Below are positions 55,623 through 64,000 of a stretch of 64,000 bases of DNA, in pieces. The notes beneath the pieces were generated by a model. It did no database searches. It was not told where the DNA came from and saw only the letters and a program-made list of their open reading frames with translations. The stretch's first letter is position 1; each line of letters opens with the position of its first letter. The translations under genes and the position numbers were made by a program. The stretch is from Clostridium tagluense (lineage in GTDB: Bacteria > Bacillota > Clostridia > Clostridiales > Clostridiaceae), in the NCBI RefSeq assembly GCF_003865095.1, contig NZ_BHYK01000003.1, positions 1 to 64,000 of the forward strand, given 5' to 3'.

Positions 55623-55892
55623 CTAACCTCCCATATTAGCAATAAGTTCAAAAATTCTAGTTGTAAAATCAACTAAAATGTGAAGCATCCAACTACCCAT
55701 TAATAAGCCAATTAGTGCTGCTGCAAGTAATTTTGGCACAAAGGTTAATGTTTGCTCCTGGATTTGAGTAGTAGCTTGAAATATACTTATTATTAACCCT
55801 ACTAAAGTTGCTACAAGTAGTATAGGAGCCGATACCAATATTGCAGTTTGAATAGCATCTTTCATTATAGATAACACAATATTCTCAGTCAT
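55623..55892 (-). CDS. fliQ: Flagellar export protein FliQ
   Basis: 89 residues with two hydrophobic helices: ILVSAPILLVATLVGLIISIFQATTQIQEQTLTFVPK is the conserved core. It packs with FliP and FliR in the export gate. GAGGTGA precedes the ATG. It is between fliP and the fliR-flhB fusion, the usual order. Confidence 0.95.
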   Translation of the reverse strand: MTENIVLSIMKDAIQTAILVSAPILLVATLVGLIISIFQATTQIQEQTLTFVPKLLAAALIGLLMGSWMLHILVDFTTRIFELIANMGG

Positions 55893-55902
55893 TTAATTCA
55901 CC

Positions 55903-56733
55903 TCAACTAAAACTCATAATTAACGATTTTACAAGCAGATTCCAACCATCTACCATAATGAATAACAATAATTTAAATGGGAGAGAAATCATAACTGGTG
56001 GTAACATCATCATTCCCATAGCCATAAGAACACTACCCGTAACAATATCAATTATAATAAAAGGGATAAATAATAAAAATCCCATTTCGAAAGCTCGCCT
56101 TAGTTCACTTATTATAAAAGAAGGTACCACTGCATATAGAGGTACTTTATCATAGGTAAGTTTAGGCTTTCCTTTGCTCATTACCACTTTGCCCTTTGCA
56201 TCAACTTCATTTTTAACTGTATCTTCTAATTTTCCCACCTCTAAAAAAAGTTTTAAGTCCTTAGCTCTGGTCTGTTTTAACATAAAATCCCTCATTGGTT
56301 TAGATCCTTTATCAATGGCAACAGATTGAGTTATTTTATTATTCAAATAGGGAGTTAAAGCCTCCTTATTGACTTTTGTAAAGGTTGGTGCCATAGTAAA
56401 AAATGTTAAAAATAGAGCTAGTCCAATTATAACCTCTTTTGGTATTGCCTGTTGGACACCAATAGCACTTTTAAATAAGGATAGTACTATAATTATCCTT
56501 ACAAAACTGGTAGTCATTATAATAATTGAAGGAAGTAAGGTAAGTACAGTAAGAGCCATTAACAGCTTAATATTATCTACATAATCCGTCGGAGTAGTGG
56601 CTTTATCAATAGAAAGATTAATTTTTGGTATTGGTAATGTTTGTGGAGCAGCATTTACTACTTTTATTGTAACAATCCCCACTATTACCATAATCAAAGC
56701 AAAAATAATCAGGTTTTTATTTTTTATTTTCAT
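55903..56733 (-). CDS. fliP: Flagellar export protein FliP
   Basis: 276 residues. A cleavable-type signal segment (IIFALIMVIVGIVTIKVVNA) precedes the conserved FliP core: TSFVRIIIVLSLFKSAIGVQQAIP, VPSFIISELRRAFEMGFLLFIPFIIID and MGMMMLPPVMISLPFKLLLFIMVDGW. The start is the ATG at 56733; the GTG at 56742 lies inside the AAAGGGTG ribosome site. It overlaps fliO by 17 nt. Confidence 0.95.
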   Translation of the reverse strand: MKIKNKNLIIFALIMVIVGIVTIKVVNAAPQTLPIPKINLSIDKATTPTDYVDNIKLLMALTVLTLLPSIIIMTTSFVRIIIVLSLFKSAIGVQQAIPKEVIIGLALFLTFFTMAPTFTKVNKEALTPYLNNKITQSVAIDKGSKPMRDFMLKQTRAKDLKLFLEVGKLEDTVKNEVDAKGKVVMSKGKPKLTYDKVPLYAVVPSFIISELRRAFEMGFLLFIPFIIIDIVTGSVLMAMGMMMLPPVMISLPFKLLLFIMVDGWNLLVKSLIMSFS

Positions 56734-57082
56734 CTTTAGCACCCTTTTTCATAATATGTTTTTTGAATAGTTCCTTCATGTCATCATACTGAGGTAGCTC
56801 TTTAATATTTTCAATTGTACTAACCTCTTCCTTTGGCAACTCAAATAAAATATTAATTTCCTTGGAACTAGAAGAAACTGCATAGGCTTTTTCTCCGATT
56901 TTTACAACTATAATGCTATTATCCTTAGATAGAGCAATCCGGTCTATTACTTTCATATATCTACCATTTTGCAATTTTTGAAGTTTATTACCACCATATT
57001 TTAAAGATAAATATAATAAAAGTAATATGAAAGGTAAAAATATTAATATTTTTAAAAGTAATGTCCAAAATTCTAAATCCAT
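56717..57082 (-). CDS. fliO: Flagellar export accessory protein FliO
   Basis: 121 residues. One N-terminal helix (about 6-26) is followed by a small cytoplasmic beta domain with KVIDRIALSKDNSIIVVKIGEKAYAV, the FliO/FliZ signature. FliO helps FliP assemble. AGGTGAT precedes the ATG. Confidence 0.88.
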   Translation of the reverse strand: MDLEFWTLLLKILIFLPFILLLLYLSLKYGGNKLQKLQNGRYMKVIDRIALSKDNSIIVVKIGEKAYAVSSSSKEINILFELPKEEVSTIENIKELPQYDDMKELFKKHIMKKGAKDENKK

Positions 57083-57093
57083 GATTCTATCAC

Positions 57094-57558
57094 CTACTGT
57101 ACCAATATATCGTTAAAATATATATGGGATGCTTTTCCTTTTGTTAAAATAGGATCTATACTTTTAATTAGCTGATTCTTTATAGCATCAACGCCTGTTG
57201 CACTAAAGTCCGTAGTTTTTTTTGATCTAAGAGCCGCAATGACTACATCCCTAATTATGGGTGTTTTTGCTGTTAGTTCTGCTTCTAACTCCTTATTTTC
57301 TTCATACCCAATAACAACCTTCACCTTTAGATAACGCTTTCCATCCTCATCCATTAAATTCACTAAAAATTCCTCCAATGGGAAAGTTATTTCATTACTT
57401 TCCACAACTTTAACTACTGTGGTCTTGGCACCTGAACCTTTTTGACCCACTATATACGCAGCTGCGGCTGCACCGCCTACTACAATTAATACTAATAGAA
57501 TTATAATAATTATTTTTAAACTATTTCCTTTTTTTGGTTTTTGTGTTTTTTCGCTCAT
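57094..57558 (-). CDS. fliL: Flagellar stator-associated protein FliL
   Basis: 154 residues. One membrane helix (about 14-36) is followed by a periplasmic-side SPFH-like FliL domain: FPLEEFLVNLMDEDGKRYLKVKVVIGYE and TPIIRDVVIAALRSKKTTD. It surrounds the stator and supports torque. It overlaps the motB stop by 4 nt. Confidence 0.94.
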   Translation of the reverse strand: MSEKTQKPKKGNSLKIIIIILLVLIVVGGAAAAAYIVGQKGSGAKTTVVKVVESNEITFPLEEFLVNLMDEDGKRYLKVKVVIGYEENKELEAELTAKTPIIRDVVIAALRSKKTTDFSATGVDAIKNQLIKSIDPILTKGKASHIYFNDILVQ

Positions 57559-58289
57559 TTTTTAGTAGCCTCCTTTTCACTTGCAACAATTAATATATTT
57601 ACTCTTCTATTTAATGCTCTGTTTGTTTCATTAATATTTGGTACAATAGGTTGATATTCAGCGCAAGCAATAGATTTAAATCGCGCAGGATAGGGTTGCT
57701 TCTTAACTGTTACAAAATATTCAAGCACATTTAAGGCTCTAGCAGAGGATAATTGCCAGTTGTTTTTATATTCAAAATTGCTAATTGGTAAACTATCCGT
57801 ATGTCCCTCTATTACAATATCATTAGGAAGAGTAGATATTAGACCATTTATTGAATTTAACACTGGCTTACTATTATCTATAATTTCTGCTTTTCCACTT
57901 TGGAACAAAATATTTGCCTTAAGTTGAATAATAACTCCCCTGCTATCAGATTTTATCACTACCGTACCCTCTAGTTTTTGCTTTTTTATAAAGCTTTGAA
58001 CCTTTTCATATATGTCTTGTGTATCTTTACTTGGTGTTGTGGTTGGCATTGGTTCCCCAACTAATGGAACTTCTCCATTTTTTACATTGAACTCTAAGAT
58101 ACTAGTTCCAGTTTCACCTGTTAGTACTGATTGAAGTGAGGATGCAATTTGTTTGAACTTAGCTGCATCAACTGTGGAAAAAGAATATAATAATACAAAA
58201 AAAGTAAGAAGAAGTGTCATTGTATCTGCAAAGGTAGCTAGCCAAGCATCCGTTCGCATCTCATCTCCACCATTTTTTTTTCTAGACAT
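57555..58289 (-). CDS. motB: Flagellar motor stator protein MotB
   Basis: 244 residues. The single helix carries the proton or sodium channel Asp in TFADTMTLLLTFFVLLYSFS. An OmpA-like peptidoglycan-binding domain follows (about 125-240) with IVIEGHTDSLPI, NWQLSSARALNVLEYF and NRRVNILI. The gene overlaps motA by 8 nt. Confidence 0.95.
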   Translation of the reverse strand: MSRKKNGGDEMRTDAWLATFADTMTLLLTFFVLLYSFSTVDAAKFKQIASSLQSVLTGETGTSILEFNVKNGEVPLVGEPMPTTTPSKDTQDIYEKVQSFIKKQKLEGTVVIKSDSRGVIIQLKANILFQSGKAEIIDNSKPVLNSINGLISTLPNDIVIEGHTDSLPISNFEYKNNWQLSSARALNVLEYFVTVKKQPYPARFKSIACAEYQPIVPNINETNRALNRRVNILIVASEKEATKK

Positions 58290-59094
58290 TATCTGTCACC
58301 CTAGCTGCTTTAGCTTGCTCCGCAGTAAATTTAGCTCTGTCAACTGGTGATAAGTATGATGTCAATTTTTCTTCAACAATCCTTGGATTTACCCCGGATT
58401 GAATTGCAAGTATTCCCTCAAGCATCATTTCCCGATTATTTACTTCAATACTAGATTTATAATTTAGATTTTGTGCCATAGGAACCAATATTAAGTTTGC
58501 CAGTAGTGCTCCATAGAATGTAGTTATTAATGCTTTTCCCATACCAGAAGCTAGGGCTGAGGAATCACTTAGATTTGCAAGCATTTGTATAAGTCCTATA
58601 AGGGTACCAAGCATACCAAAAGCTGGTGCATAAGCTGCCCAAGCTTTTAACATATTCGCTCCATCGCTATGACGTCGCTCCATCTCTCCTATTTCTAGTT
58701 CCATAATATCCTTTATTGCTTCAGGTTCAAGACCATCCACCACCATTTGGAGCCCTTTTTTTAAAAACTCATTAGTTAATTGTACCATTTCATCTTCAAG
58801 GGATAAAAGTCCCTCTTTTCTTGCTTTTTTAGATAGTGTTGTAAAGCTATTAATAATCTCAGAGCTAGATGCTGTACTCTCTTTAAAAGATTGTATAATG
58901 ACCTTAAACACTTTATTCATAGCTCCAATAGGATAAGCTATTAGCAGTGCAGCAAAGGATCCCCCTACTGTAATTGCTATTGAAGCAGGATCATAAAATA
59001 TTTTTAAACTAGTTCCACCAGATGCCATCCCCCATAAAGTTAAACCAAACCCAATTACAATTCCAATACTGGTCAAAAAATCATGTTTTTTCAT
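58282..59094 (-). CDS. motA: Flagellar motor stator protein MotA
   Basis: 270 residues with four membrane helices. The cytoplasmic loop (about 60-145) and the conserved AYAPAFGMLGTLIGLIQML and ALITTFYGALLANLI stretches are those of the MotA/PomA family. Ion specificity (proton or sodium) cannot be fixed from sequence. AGGGGG precedes the ATG. Confidence 0.95.
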   Translation of the reverse strand: MKKHDFLTSIGIVIGFGLTLWGMASGGTSLKIFYDPASIAITVGGSFAALLIAYPIGAMNKVFKVIIQSFKESTASSSEIINSFTTLSKKARKEGLLSLEDEMVQLTNEFLKKGLQMVVDGLEPEAIKDIMELEIGEMERRHSDGANMLKAWAAYAPAFGMLGTLIGLIQMLANLSDSSALASGMGKALITTFYGALLANLILVPMAQNLNYKSSIEVNNREMMLEGILAIQSGVNPRIVEEKLTSYLSPVDRAKFTAEQAKAARVTDNV

Positions 59095-59105
59095 GCCACT
59101 GCCCC

Positions 59106-59297
59106 CTATACCTTACCAGTAAATATCCTGTTCTTATATTTTATTATTTTATCAATTACTGCCTCTGTGCTCTCAAGTACAATATACCTCTTGCCGTTTA
59201 CTAAAGTTATTAATGTTTCTGGCATTGTTTCAATTTTTTCTATAACTTCAGCATTTAATATAAATTCTTCTTTGTTTAAGCCTGTAAGTTTTATCAT
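59106..59297 (-). CDS. flbD: FlbD family flagellar protein
   Basis: 63 residues. The whole protein is the FlbD core: MIKLTGLNKEEFILNAEVIEKIE, PETLITLVNGKRYIVLES. AGGAGGTT precedes the ATG. It belongs between flgE and motA in Firmicute flagellar operons. Its function is unclear. Confidence 0.92.
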   Translation of the reverse strand: MIKLTGLNKEEFILNAEVIEKIETMPETLITLVNGKRYIVLESTEAVIDKIIKYKNRIFTGKV

Positions 59298-59369
59298 GGG
59301 AACCTCCTATGATTTACGATTTACAATCCAGTATTATAAGCTATAATTCAAAAATAACTAAAATTAAAT

Positions 59370-59420
59370 GAATTTGGTAAATCTCAAATACTTTTAGTAT
59401 TTGAGATTTATTACAAATTC
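59370..59420. other. Strong hairpin between flgE and flbD
   Basis: AAATCTCAAATAC (59379-59391) and GTATTTGAGATTT (59397-59409) pair perfectly around 5 nt; GAATTTGGT and TTACAAATTC extend the stem with small bulges to 59370-59420. Only a weak T-rich stretch follows on the minus strand. It may partly terminate or protect the upstream mRNA. Confidence 0.6.
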
Positions 59421-59443
59421 ACTTTAGAATTTCTTACTTTATA

Positions 59444-60541
59444 CTATCTCTTTAACCCTATTATATCCTGTAATATTTCATCTCCTGTACTAATTGTCTT
59501 ACCTGCTGCTTGGAAGGCTCTGGTTGCAATTATCATATCTGTAAATTGCTCAGCTAGGTCAACATTTGACATTTCAAGCATTCCTTGAAGCATATCACCG
59601 TAGCCTGCGCCGTTGTCTACAACACCAGCATCCGTAGCACCATCAGCAGGAACTACATTCTTTCCCGTTCTCACTATTGCAGCCCCAGAGTTAGAAGTAT
59701 TTTGATATATGTTTCCCCCAACTTTAGATAATCCTGCTGGATTTTTAAATGAAGCTACAGCAATTTGTCCTAATATTGCTACTTTACCACCCTCTAAAAC
59801 AGCTTTTATTACTCCATCTTTTTCTATAGAAAAGGTTTTGACTCTAAAATCACCCCCAAGAGTAGGAGGAGTAGTAGTATCATCAGCAGGAACACTAATT
59901 TTTTCTGGTATAACAAGAGGAACTAGTGTTGCGCTTGGAGTTAAAGTTGTGCTATCTGCATTAACATAAGTTAGAGTGGGCGAAGTTGGTGGCTCAGTAG
60001 TTGATTTAGACAAGTCATAGTCTACACTTGCATTTGTACCATCACCACTACTAATAGCATAACCTAGTACTCTTAACCCATCAGAATTTAATAAATTACC
60101 GCTCTTATCTAAAGTTAAAGCACCGTCTCTCGTGTAGAACAAATCCGTTCCGCTAGGAGGACTTGCTGTATGTTCTGTTGTATTTATACCCACACCCAGA
60201 TCATTTGTAACAGGTGTTCGACCTTTAGCTACCATTAAGTACCCTTCTCCATCCATAGCAACATCTAGGTTTCTAGATGTTGGTTGCATCCCTCCTTGGC
60301 CTACCAACGTATCTATTCCTGCAACTTGTACTCCTAGCCCTACTTGCTTTGGGTTAATTCCTCCTTGACTTGCTCCTGGAGCTAATGCTTGAGACATATT
60401 TTGGCTTACCATATCTTGAAATCTAACTCTTGCACCTTTAAAAGATGTAGTTCCACAGTTAGCTATATTATTTCCTATAACATCTAGTTTAACTTGATTT
60501 GCTTTCATTCCACTTATTCCTGCATATAATGATCTTAACAT
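59444..60541 (-). CDS. flgE: Flagellar hook protein FlgE
   Basis: 365 residues, short for a hook protein. It begins MLRSLYAGISGMKANQVKLDVIGNNIANCGTTSFK and has LDVAMDGEGYLMV, a low-complexity Pro/Thr-rich middle (about 160-230, the variable D2-like part), and the C-terminal GMLEMSNVDLAEQFTDMIIATRAFQAAGKTIST. GGAGGTAATATT precedes the ATG. flgD lies upstream and the TIGR02530 gene between. Confidence 0.94.
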   Translation of the reverse strand: MLRSLYAGISGMKANQVKLDVIGNNIANCGTTSFKGARVRFQDMVSQNMSQALAPGASQGGINPKQVGLGVQVAGIDTLVGQGGMQPTSRNLDVAMDGEGYLMVAKGRTPVTNDLGVGINTTEHTASPPSGTDLFYTRDGALTLDKSGNLLNSDGLRVLGYAISSGDGTNASVDYDLSKSTTEPPTSPTLTYVNADSTTLTPSATLVPLVIPEKISVPADDTTTPPTLGGDFRVKTFSIEKDGVIKAVLEGGKVAILGQIAVASFKNPAGLSKVGGNIYQNTSNSGAAIVRTGKNVVPADGATDAGVVDNGAGYGDMLQGMLEMSNVDLAEQFTDMIIATRAFQAAGKTISTGDEILQDIIGLKR

Positions 60542-60663
60542 AATATTACCTCCATTTTTTTGTTTTTAGCTAAATTCCAATAGATTTATAATGTAATTAT
60601 AATTTTTTAGTGATGACTTTGCTTCTGTATTTCCACAAAGTTAAGCTTCCTTAAAGGTCCAGC

Positions 60664-61065
60664 TTATATCATAACTACACTATCTATATTGGTTATTATA
60701 TTTATTTCGCTTTGATTTTTGTCTAAAGCAGTAATTACAGTCCTATTTTTAATACTGGTTATAAGTGCCATATCCTTATATAATATTAAGGATTGCTTCG
60801 CACCTTTGTCCTCTGCGATATTTATTCCTTGGTTAATCTTCTCCATATCAGTAGCATCAAAATCAATATTTCTACTATTAAGCCTTTGTGCTGCATGAGA
60901 GGATATGGTGAAACATTCTTCTTTTTTTATCTGTTTTTCTAAAACCTGTTTAAAATCTGTAATTTCTTTATTATCTTTAACCTTATTTCCTTGCAGGTTT
61001 GCATAAGAATAATCAGAAAAATCTTTTGCATCGTACAGCTTACCATTTATCACTCTATATGACAT
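60664..61065 (-). CDS. Flagellar operon protein, TIGR02530 family
   Basis: 133 residues. The conserved part reads FTISSHAAQRLNSRNID, then AKQSLILYKDMALITSIKNRTVITALDK, typical of this small family, which is always between flgD and flgE. The function is unknown. AAGGTGATATT precedes the ATG. It is followed by a 122-nt gap before flgE, with no ORF. Confidence 0.88.
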   Translation of the reverse strand: MSYRVINGKLYDAKDFSDYSYANLQGNKVKDNKEITDFKQVLEKQIKKEECFTISSHAAQRLNSRNIDFDATDMEKINQGINIAEDKGAKQSLILYKDMALITSIKNRTVITALDKNQSEINIITNIDSVVMI

Positions 61066-61077
61066 AATATCACCTTA

Positions 61078-61869
61078 CTATTTCCCATTAGATACTTGCT
61101 GTTGTACTTTTATTATATCAGCATAATTTATATCCTTGGAAATTTCTTGTCCATTTTCCTGGCATGCAATAGTTAAATTAACACCGTTTGTACCCCTGAA
61201 AACACTTTTAACTATACCAGTATAGTTTTTACCATCTTTTCCATCAGCATTTTTTGGCGCCAAAGCTTCCACCTGTTTGTCCATTAAACTTACTGCACTT
61301 GAAAAACTTGTGTTTCCATTTATATAATCTAATCTATAATCTGGTACATCTAAAATATCTGACAAAGTGTCAGCTGGAAAATTTTTCATGCTCCCATCTG
61401 TAAGTTGTACTGAAAGCTTATTTATACCTGCTTCTTTATAAACAGCCTTCACAATGCCTCCATATTGCACTCCCCTTGCATCATAACTACTAAGAGCTAC
61501 CATCTTACCCACTAGTGAAGAAGATGTTGAAAAAGCCACAGTGCTATTTAAATTTGTCATCTGCTCCAGTGTGGCAAATTGAGCCAATTGAGCTACAAAT
61601 TCTGTACCATCCTTACCCTTAGTTGGATCTTGGTTAGAAAGTTCTGCTGAAAGAATTTTTAAAAAAGAGTTTTTGTCCATCTCTTCACCCTTTTTAACAA
61701 TCCTAGTCCCTCTGTTAGTTGCTCTTGCTGCACTATCTGCTTCCGTCTTCCCTGATTGAACAATTGCAGTACCATTTTCCGTTATTTTTTGTGTTTTCCC
61801 TTGTCCACTGGTAGTAATTGCGCTACTTGGTATAATTTGAGGTGCTATTATTGGTCCATCTATAGCCAC
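61078..61869 (-). CDS. flgD: Flagellar hook assembly protein FlgD
   Basis: About 263 residues. The FlgD core FLKILSAELSNQDPTKGKDGTEFVAQLAQFATLEQMTNLN is clear near residues 70-110, followed by tandem FLG-type beta domains. FlgD is the scaffold cap for hook polymerisation. The GTG at 61869 is preferred because the GTG at 61878 overlaps the AAGGGAG ribosome site. The N-terminal 60 residues are a low-complexity Thr/Gly/Lys segment. Confidence 0.9.
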   Translation of the reverse strand: MAIDGPIIAPQIIPSSAITTSGQGKTQKITENGTAIVQSGKTEADSAARATNRGTRIVKKGEEMDKNSFLKILSAELSNQDPTKGKDGTEFVAQLAQFATLEQMTNLNSTVAFSTSSSLVGKMVALSSYDARGVQYGGIVKAVYKEAGINKLSVQLTDGSMKNFPADTLSDILDVPDYRLDYINGNTSFSSAVSLMDKQVEALAPKNADGKDGKNYTGIVKSVFRGTNGVNLTIACQENGQEISKDINYADIIKVQQQVSNGK

Positions 61870-61916
61870 ATTTGTCACTCCCTTACATTTTTCTTGTGCA
61901 AAATATTAATTTATTT

Positions 61917-63584
61917 TTAAACAAATTTATTTACTTGATTTTCTTCTATAGAATAGTTATTGCTTATAGAAATATCTTCTTCCTCTTCTAAACCCATATT
62001 TGTACTTGTGTTATTATTTTTATTCCCATTGTTATTTTTCTCGTTTGAGTTGTTATTAAAAAATGTAGAGTCCTCATAAATATTTATATCTAAGCTTTGA
62101 ATTTTAATATCCATATTTTTTAATTTATCACTAATATCCTGGATATTTTGATTTAACAAATTATAAGTGTCTTTATTTTGAGCTGATACACTAGCCTTCA
62201 TTATCCCACTTTCCATAGTAAGCTTTATAGTTATTTCTCCAAGTTCCTTAGGATTCATTTTTACTGTTAAATCCTTAATATTATTAACTTCCATGAATTT
62301 TATATTTTTAATTACATCTACTGTAAAATTACTTTTATCAATGACTAAATTAACAGCTTGTACCTTAACTGTGTCTACAGTTTTTATAGCTTCAAATTGA
62401 TTCATAAAATTAACTGCTTTTGATATTTTCATTTCATCCTTATCTTCGCTAATCAAATTACTAAGAAAACTTTCTTCTGAGGAACTATTCCCTGAAAATT
62501 TGCTTCCATTTTTATAATCATTTGAGCTTTGCATTTGGCTTTTAGGAAGAATTTCAGAACTAGTCTTATTACTTAGTTCCATTACCTTTTTTAGGAGATT
62601 ATCTTTTATTGATTTGTCCTCACTATTTTCGCTAAGAGTTGGGACAGTAGGAACTTTTAACTCTTCTACTACAGTCGTTAGTTTTTGTAGCACTTCAATT
62701 ATTTGAGAAGGCACCACCTTGTCTGATTTTTCTAGCAGCCCTACTATTTCACTAAGATTACTTTTTAACATAATCTTTGCATCAGGAGTTAATTGCTTTA
62801 TCCCAATTAATTGTTCTATGTCATTTGATCCTTTTGGTTTAATAGGATTAAGTTCAATTTCCTGAGGTATAGCTACTAAAGTTTCATTCCCTTTTGATTT
62901 TTCTTGCAACGCGCCTATTTCACTAAGACCGCTTTTAAAAATATTCTTTGCATCAGGAATTAATTGCTTCGCGCCCACTAATCCTTTTGATTTTTCTTGC
63001 AACGCAGCTATTTCACTAAGAGCGTTTTTAAAAATACTCTTTGCATCAGGAATTGATTGCTCTGCCCCCACTAAACTTTCTAAGGTAATAGGATTAAGTT
63101 CATCCCCACCCTTAAGATTAGCTGGAGTTTCCTCTAAACTTTGAAGTAGATTGTTGAAAAGTTGTAGTAACTGCTGCATTTGAGCCATCTGGTCCCCAGA
63201 TTCTTCACCCACAGCTTCCTTTGAAAGTTTCTCAGTGTTTTGCTTTAGTAAACCAATAGATTTTTCTATGATATTAACTATCTTTGCTTTTACTTCATTA
63301 TTATCATAAGCGCTGCTTAAATCCTTTGGGGCACTAGCCTTCACTGTGGTTTTTTCAACATCATTGCTCTGATTTTTGTTATTTACTTTATCCAAGCTTC
63401 CCTTATTGGTTTTACCTAAATTTTCCTCTTTATTGTTTTTTTTCTGGATATTTTCATTTGAAAAATTCTTAGAATTCAATTCATGATTATCTAAAACCTT
63501 TTTAAATTCTTCACTTTTATTTGTTTGTTTTGGAGCATCAACTTTTTTAGAAGTAGCATATGTCATGACATTATTTACGTTCAT
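61917..63584 (-). CDS. fliK: Flagellar hook-length control protein FliK
   Basis: About 555 residues. The N-terminal two thirds is polar and low complexity; the C-terminal domain (about 410-500) carries the FliK signature DLTVKMNPKELGEITIKLTMESGIMKA. It measures hook length and switches export specificity with FlhB. Three internal copies of a 31-residue unit (consensus LVGxxQxxPDAK, then LSEIxxLxEKS) lie at about 171-289. The ATG at 63584 is used because GGGGAGGTGA covers the GTG at 63593. Confidence 0.88.
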   Translation of the reverse strand: MNVNNVMTYATSKKVDAPKQTNKSEEFKKVLDNHELNSKNFSNENIQKKNNKEENLGKTNKGSLDKVNNKNQSNDVEKTTVKASAPKDLSSAYDNNEVKAKIVNIIEKSIGLLKQNTEKLSKEAVGEESGDQMAQMQQLLQLFNNLLQSLEETPANLKGGDELNPITLESLVGAEQSIPDAKSIFKNALSEIAALQEKSKGLVGAKQLIPDAKNIFKSGLSEIGALQEKSKGNETLVAIPQEIELNPIKPKGSNDIEQLIGIKQLTPDAKIMLKSNLSEIVGLLEKSDKVVPSQIIEVLQKLTTVVEELKVPTVPTLSENSEDKSIKDNLLKKVMELSNKTSSEILPKSQMQSSNDYKNGSKFSGNSSSEESFLSNLISEDKDEMKISKAVNFMNQFEAIKTVDTVKVQAVNLVIDKSNFTVDVIKNIKFMEVNNIKDLTVKMNPKELGEITIKLTMESGIMKASVSAQNKDTYNLLNQNIQDISDKLKNMDIKIQSLDINIYEDSTFFNNNSNEKNNNGNKNNNTSTNMGLEEEEDISISNNYSIEENQVNKFV

Positions 63585-63589
63585 TTTTT

Positions 63590-64000
63590 TCACCTCCCCT
63601 CCTTGTGATTATTTCTAATAAAAGCATAAAGTGCAAACTCATCATTAGTTTTTTGTTCTATTAAATTCTGCTCTTTTAAAAAAGCTCTCTGTTGATTTTC
63701 TTTTAAAATCTCAACAGTCTTCTTTTCAACTTGACATTGTTTCAATTCTTGTCTTTTTTGACCTAGAATTTCTTCTTTGCCCTCTAAAACTACTGCGGTT
63801 TCGTCAATAGCCAAATTTAGAGCATTTAAATAATTTTGTTTCATTTTCTGCTCAACAACTGATTCATATGAATCTATATTTCTATAGATTTCATATTTTC
63901 CCTTCAATGTATTTAGCTGGTCCTCCACCAATTCTTTTTCTCTTTGTGCTTCTTTAAATTGGAGTTTGCTTTTATCTTCAATATCTTTTCTAATATCAAG
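63590..64000 (-). CDS. fliJ: Flagellar export chaperone FliJ (N-terminus beyond the window)
   Basis: The frame is open to the last base; 136 residues are visible. The first visible ones, LDIRKDIEDKSKLQFKEAQREKELVEDQL, match the start of FliJ a few residues after its first Met. The rest is a long coiled coil ending RNNHKEGR. FliJ stimulates the FliI ATPase and links it to FlhA. It precedes fliK directly, the usual order. The internal GTG at 63931 is not the start. Confidence 0.88.
   Translation of the reverse strand, partial: LDIRKDIEDKSKLQFKEAQREKELVEDQLNTLKGKYEIYRNIDSYESVVEQKMKQNYLNALNLAIDETAVVLEGKEEILGQKRQELKQCQVEKKTVEILKENQQRAFLKEQNLIEQKTNDEFALYAFIRNNHKEGR

Noticed and set aside
60542-60663. 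c-di-GMP or other known riboswitch before flgE
   Set aside because: Only a weak ACTTTG/CAAAGT pair is seen; none of the conserved riboswitch cores are present.

Overview
This window is low-GC DNA from a spore-forming, motile Clostridium (sensu stricto type). The evidence is AT-rich codon use, strong GGAGG-type ribosome sites with many GTG/TTG starts, sporulation genes (spoIIIAA/AB, a SpoVD/FtsI-type PBP, SpoVE/FtsW), a FliR-FlhB fusion, Mn-dependent CBS-pyrophosphatase and meso-DAP peptidoglycan genes. From memory, the gene order closely resembles the C. acetobutylicum chromosome; I could not check this. Most of the window is ordinary core chromosome, nearly all transcribed from the minus strand.

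Layout: (1) 1-2486: the end of a transposase-like ORF abuts spoIIIAB-spoIIIAA, so the spoIIIA operon is cut after its second gene; efp follows. (2) 2834-9259: a type IV pilus/type II secretion-like operon (pilB, pilC, four pseudopilin-like proteins, PilM/N/O-like proteins). (3) 9410-20328: dapF, rqcH (plus strand), a membrane protein, an RlmL-type methyltransferase, uraA-pyrR with PyrR RNA sites, rluD, lspA, yteA, aroF, mtnN. (4) 20450-35877: the division and cell-wall cluster, divIVA-ylmH-ylmG-sepF-ylmE, two DUF881 genes flanking sbp, divIB, ftsW, mraY, murF, murE, spoVD/ftsI, ftsL, rsmH, mraZ, the last preceded by a four-repeat MraZ box. (5) 36187-45812: ychF, a Lon-like protease with a degenerate P-loop, a small basic protein, a calcium-type P-ATPase, a CBS/DRTGG pyrophosphatase and a membrane protein. 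(6) 45913-64000: one long flagellar operon read right to left, from fliJ (cut by the window edge) through fliK, flgD, flgE, motAB, the export apparatus, flhF, flhG, a PilZ protein, sigD and a SwrB-like protein to flgF/flgG.

The genes form several functional groups. mraZ to divIVA make and place the septum and its peptidoglycan, with dapF supplying meso-DAP. rqcH and ylmH are both ribosome-quality-control factors. pyrR and uraA form a pyrimidine salvage/uptake pair with two different PyrR-binding RNA hairpins. flhF/flhG/PilZ/sigD set the number, speed and gene expression of flagella.

I did not find a clearly new multi-gene system. The best leads are the interrupted spoIIIA operon, a small flagellar-operon gene with no ATG/GTG/TTG start, a second PyrR site next to the uraA ribosome site, several structured intergenic RNAs or mini-elements (13010-13098, 27448-27550, 14286-14331), and short repeats (19-bp tandem array, dispersed palindromic element, murF and fliK internal repeats).
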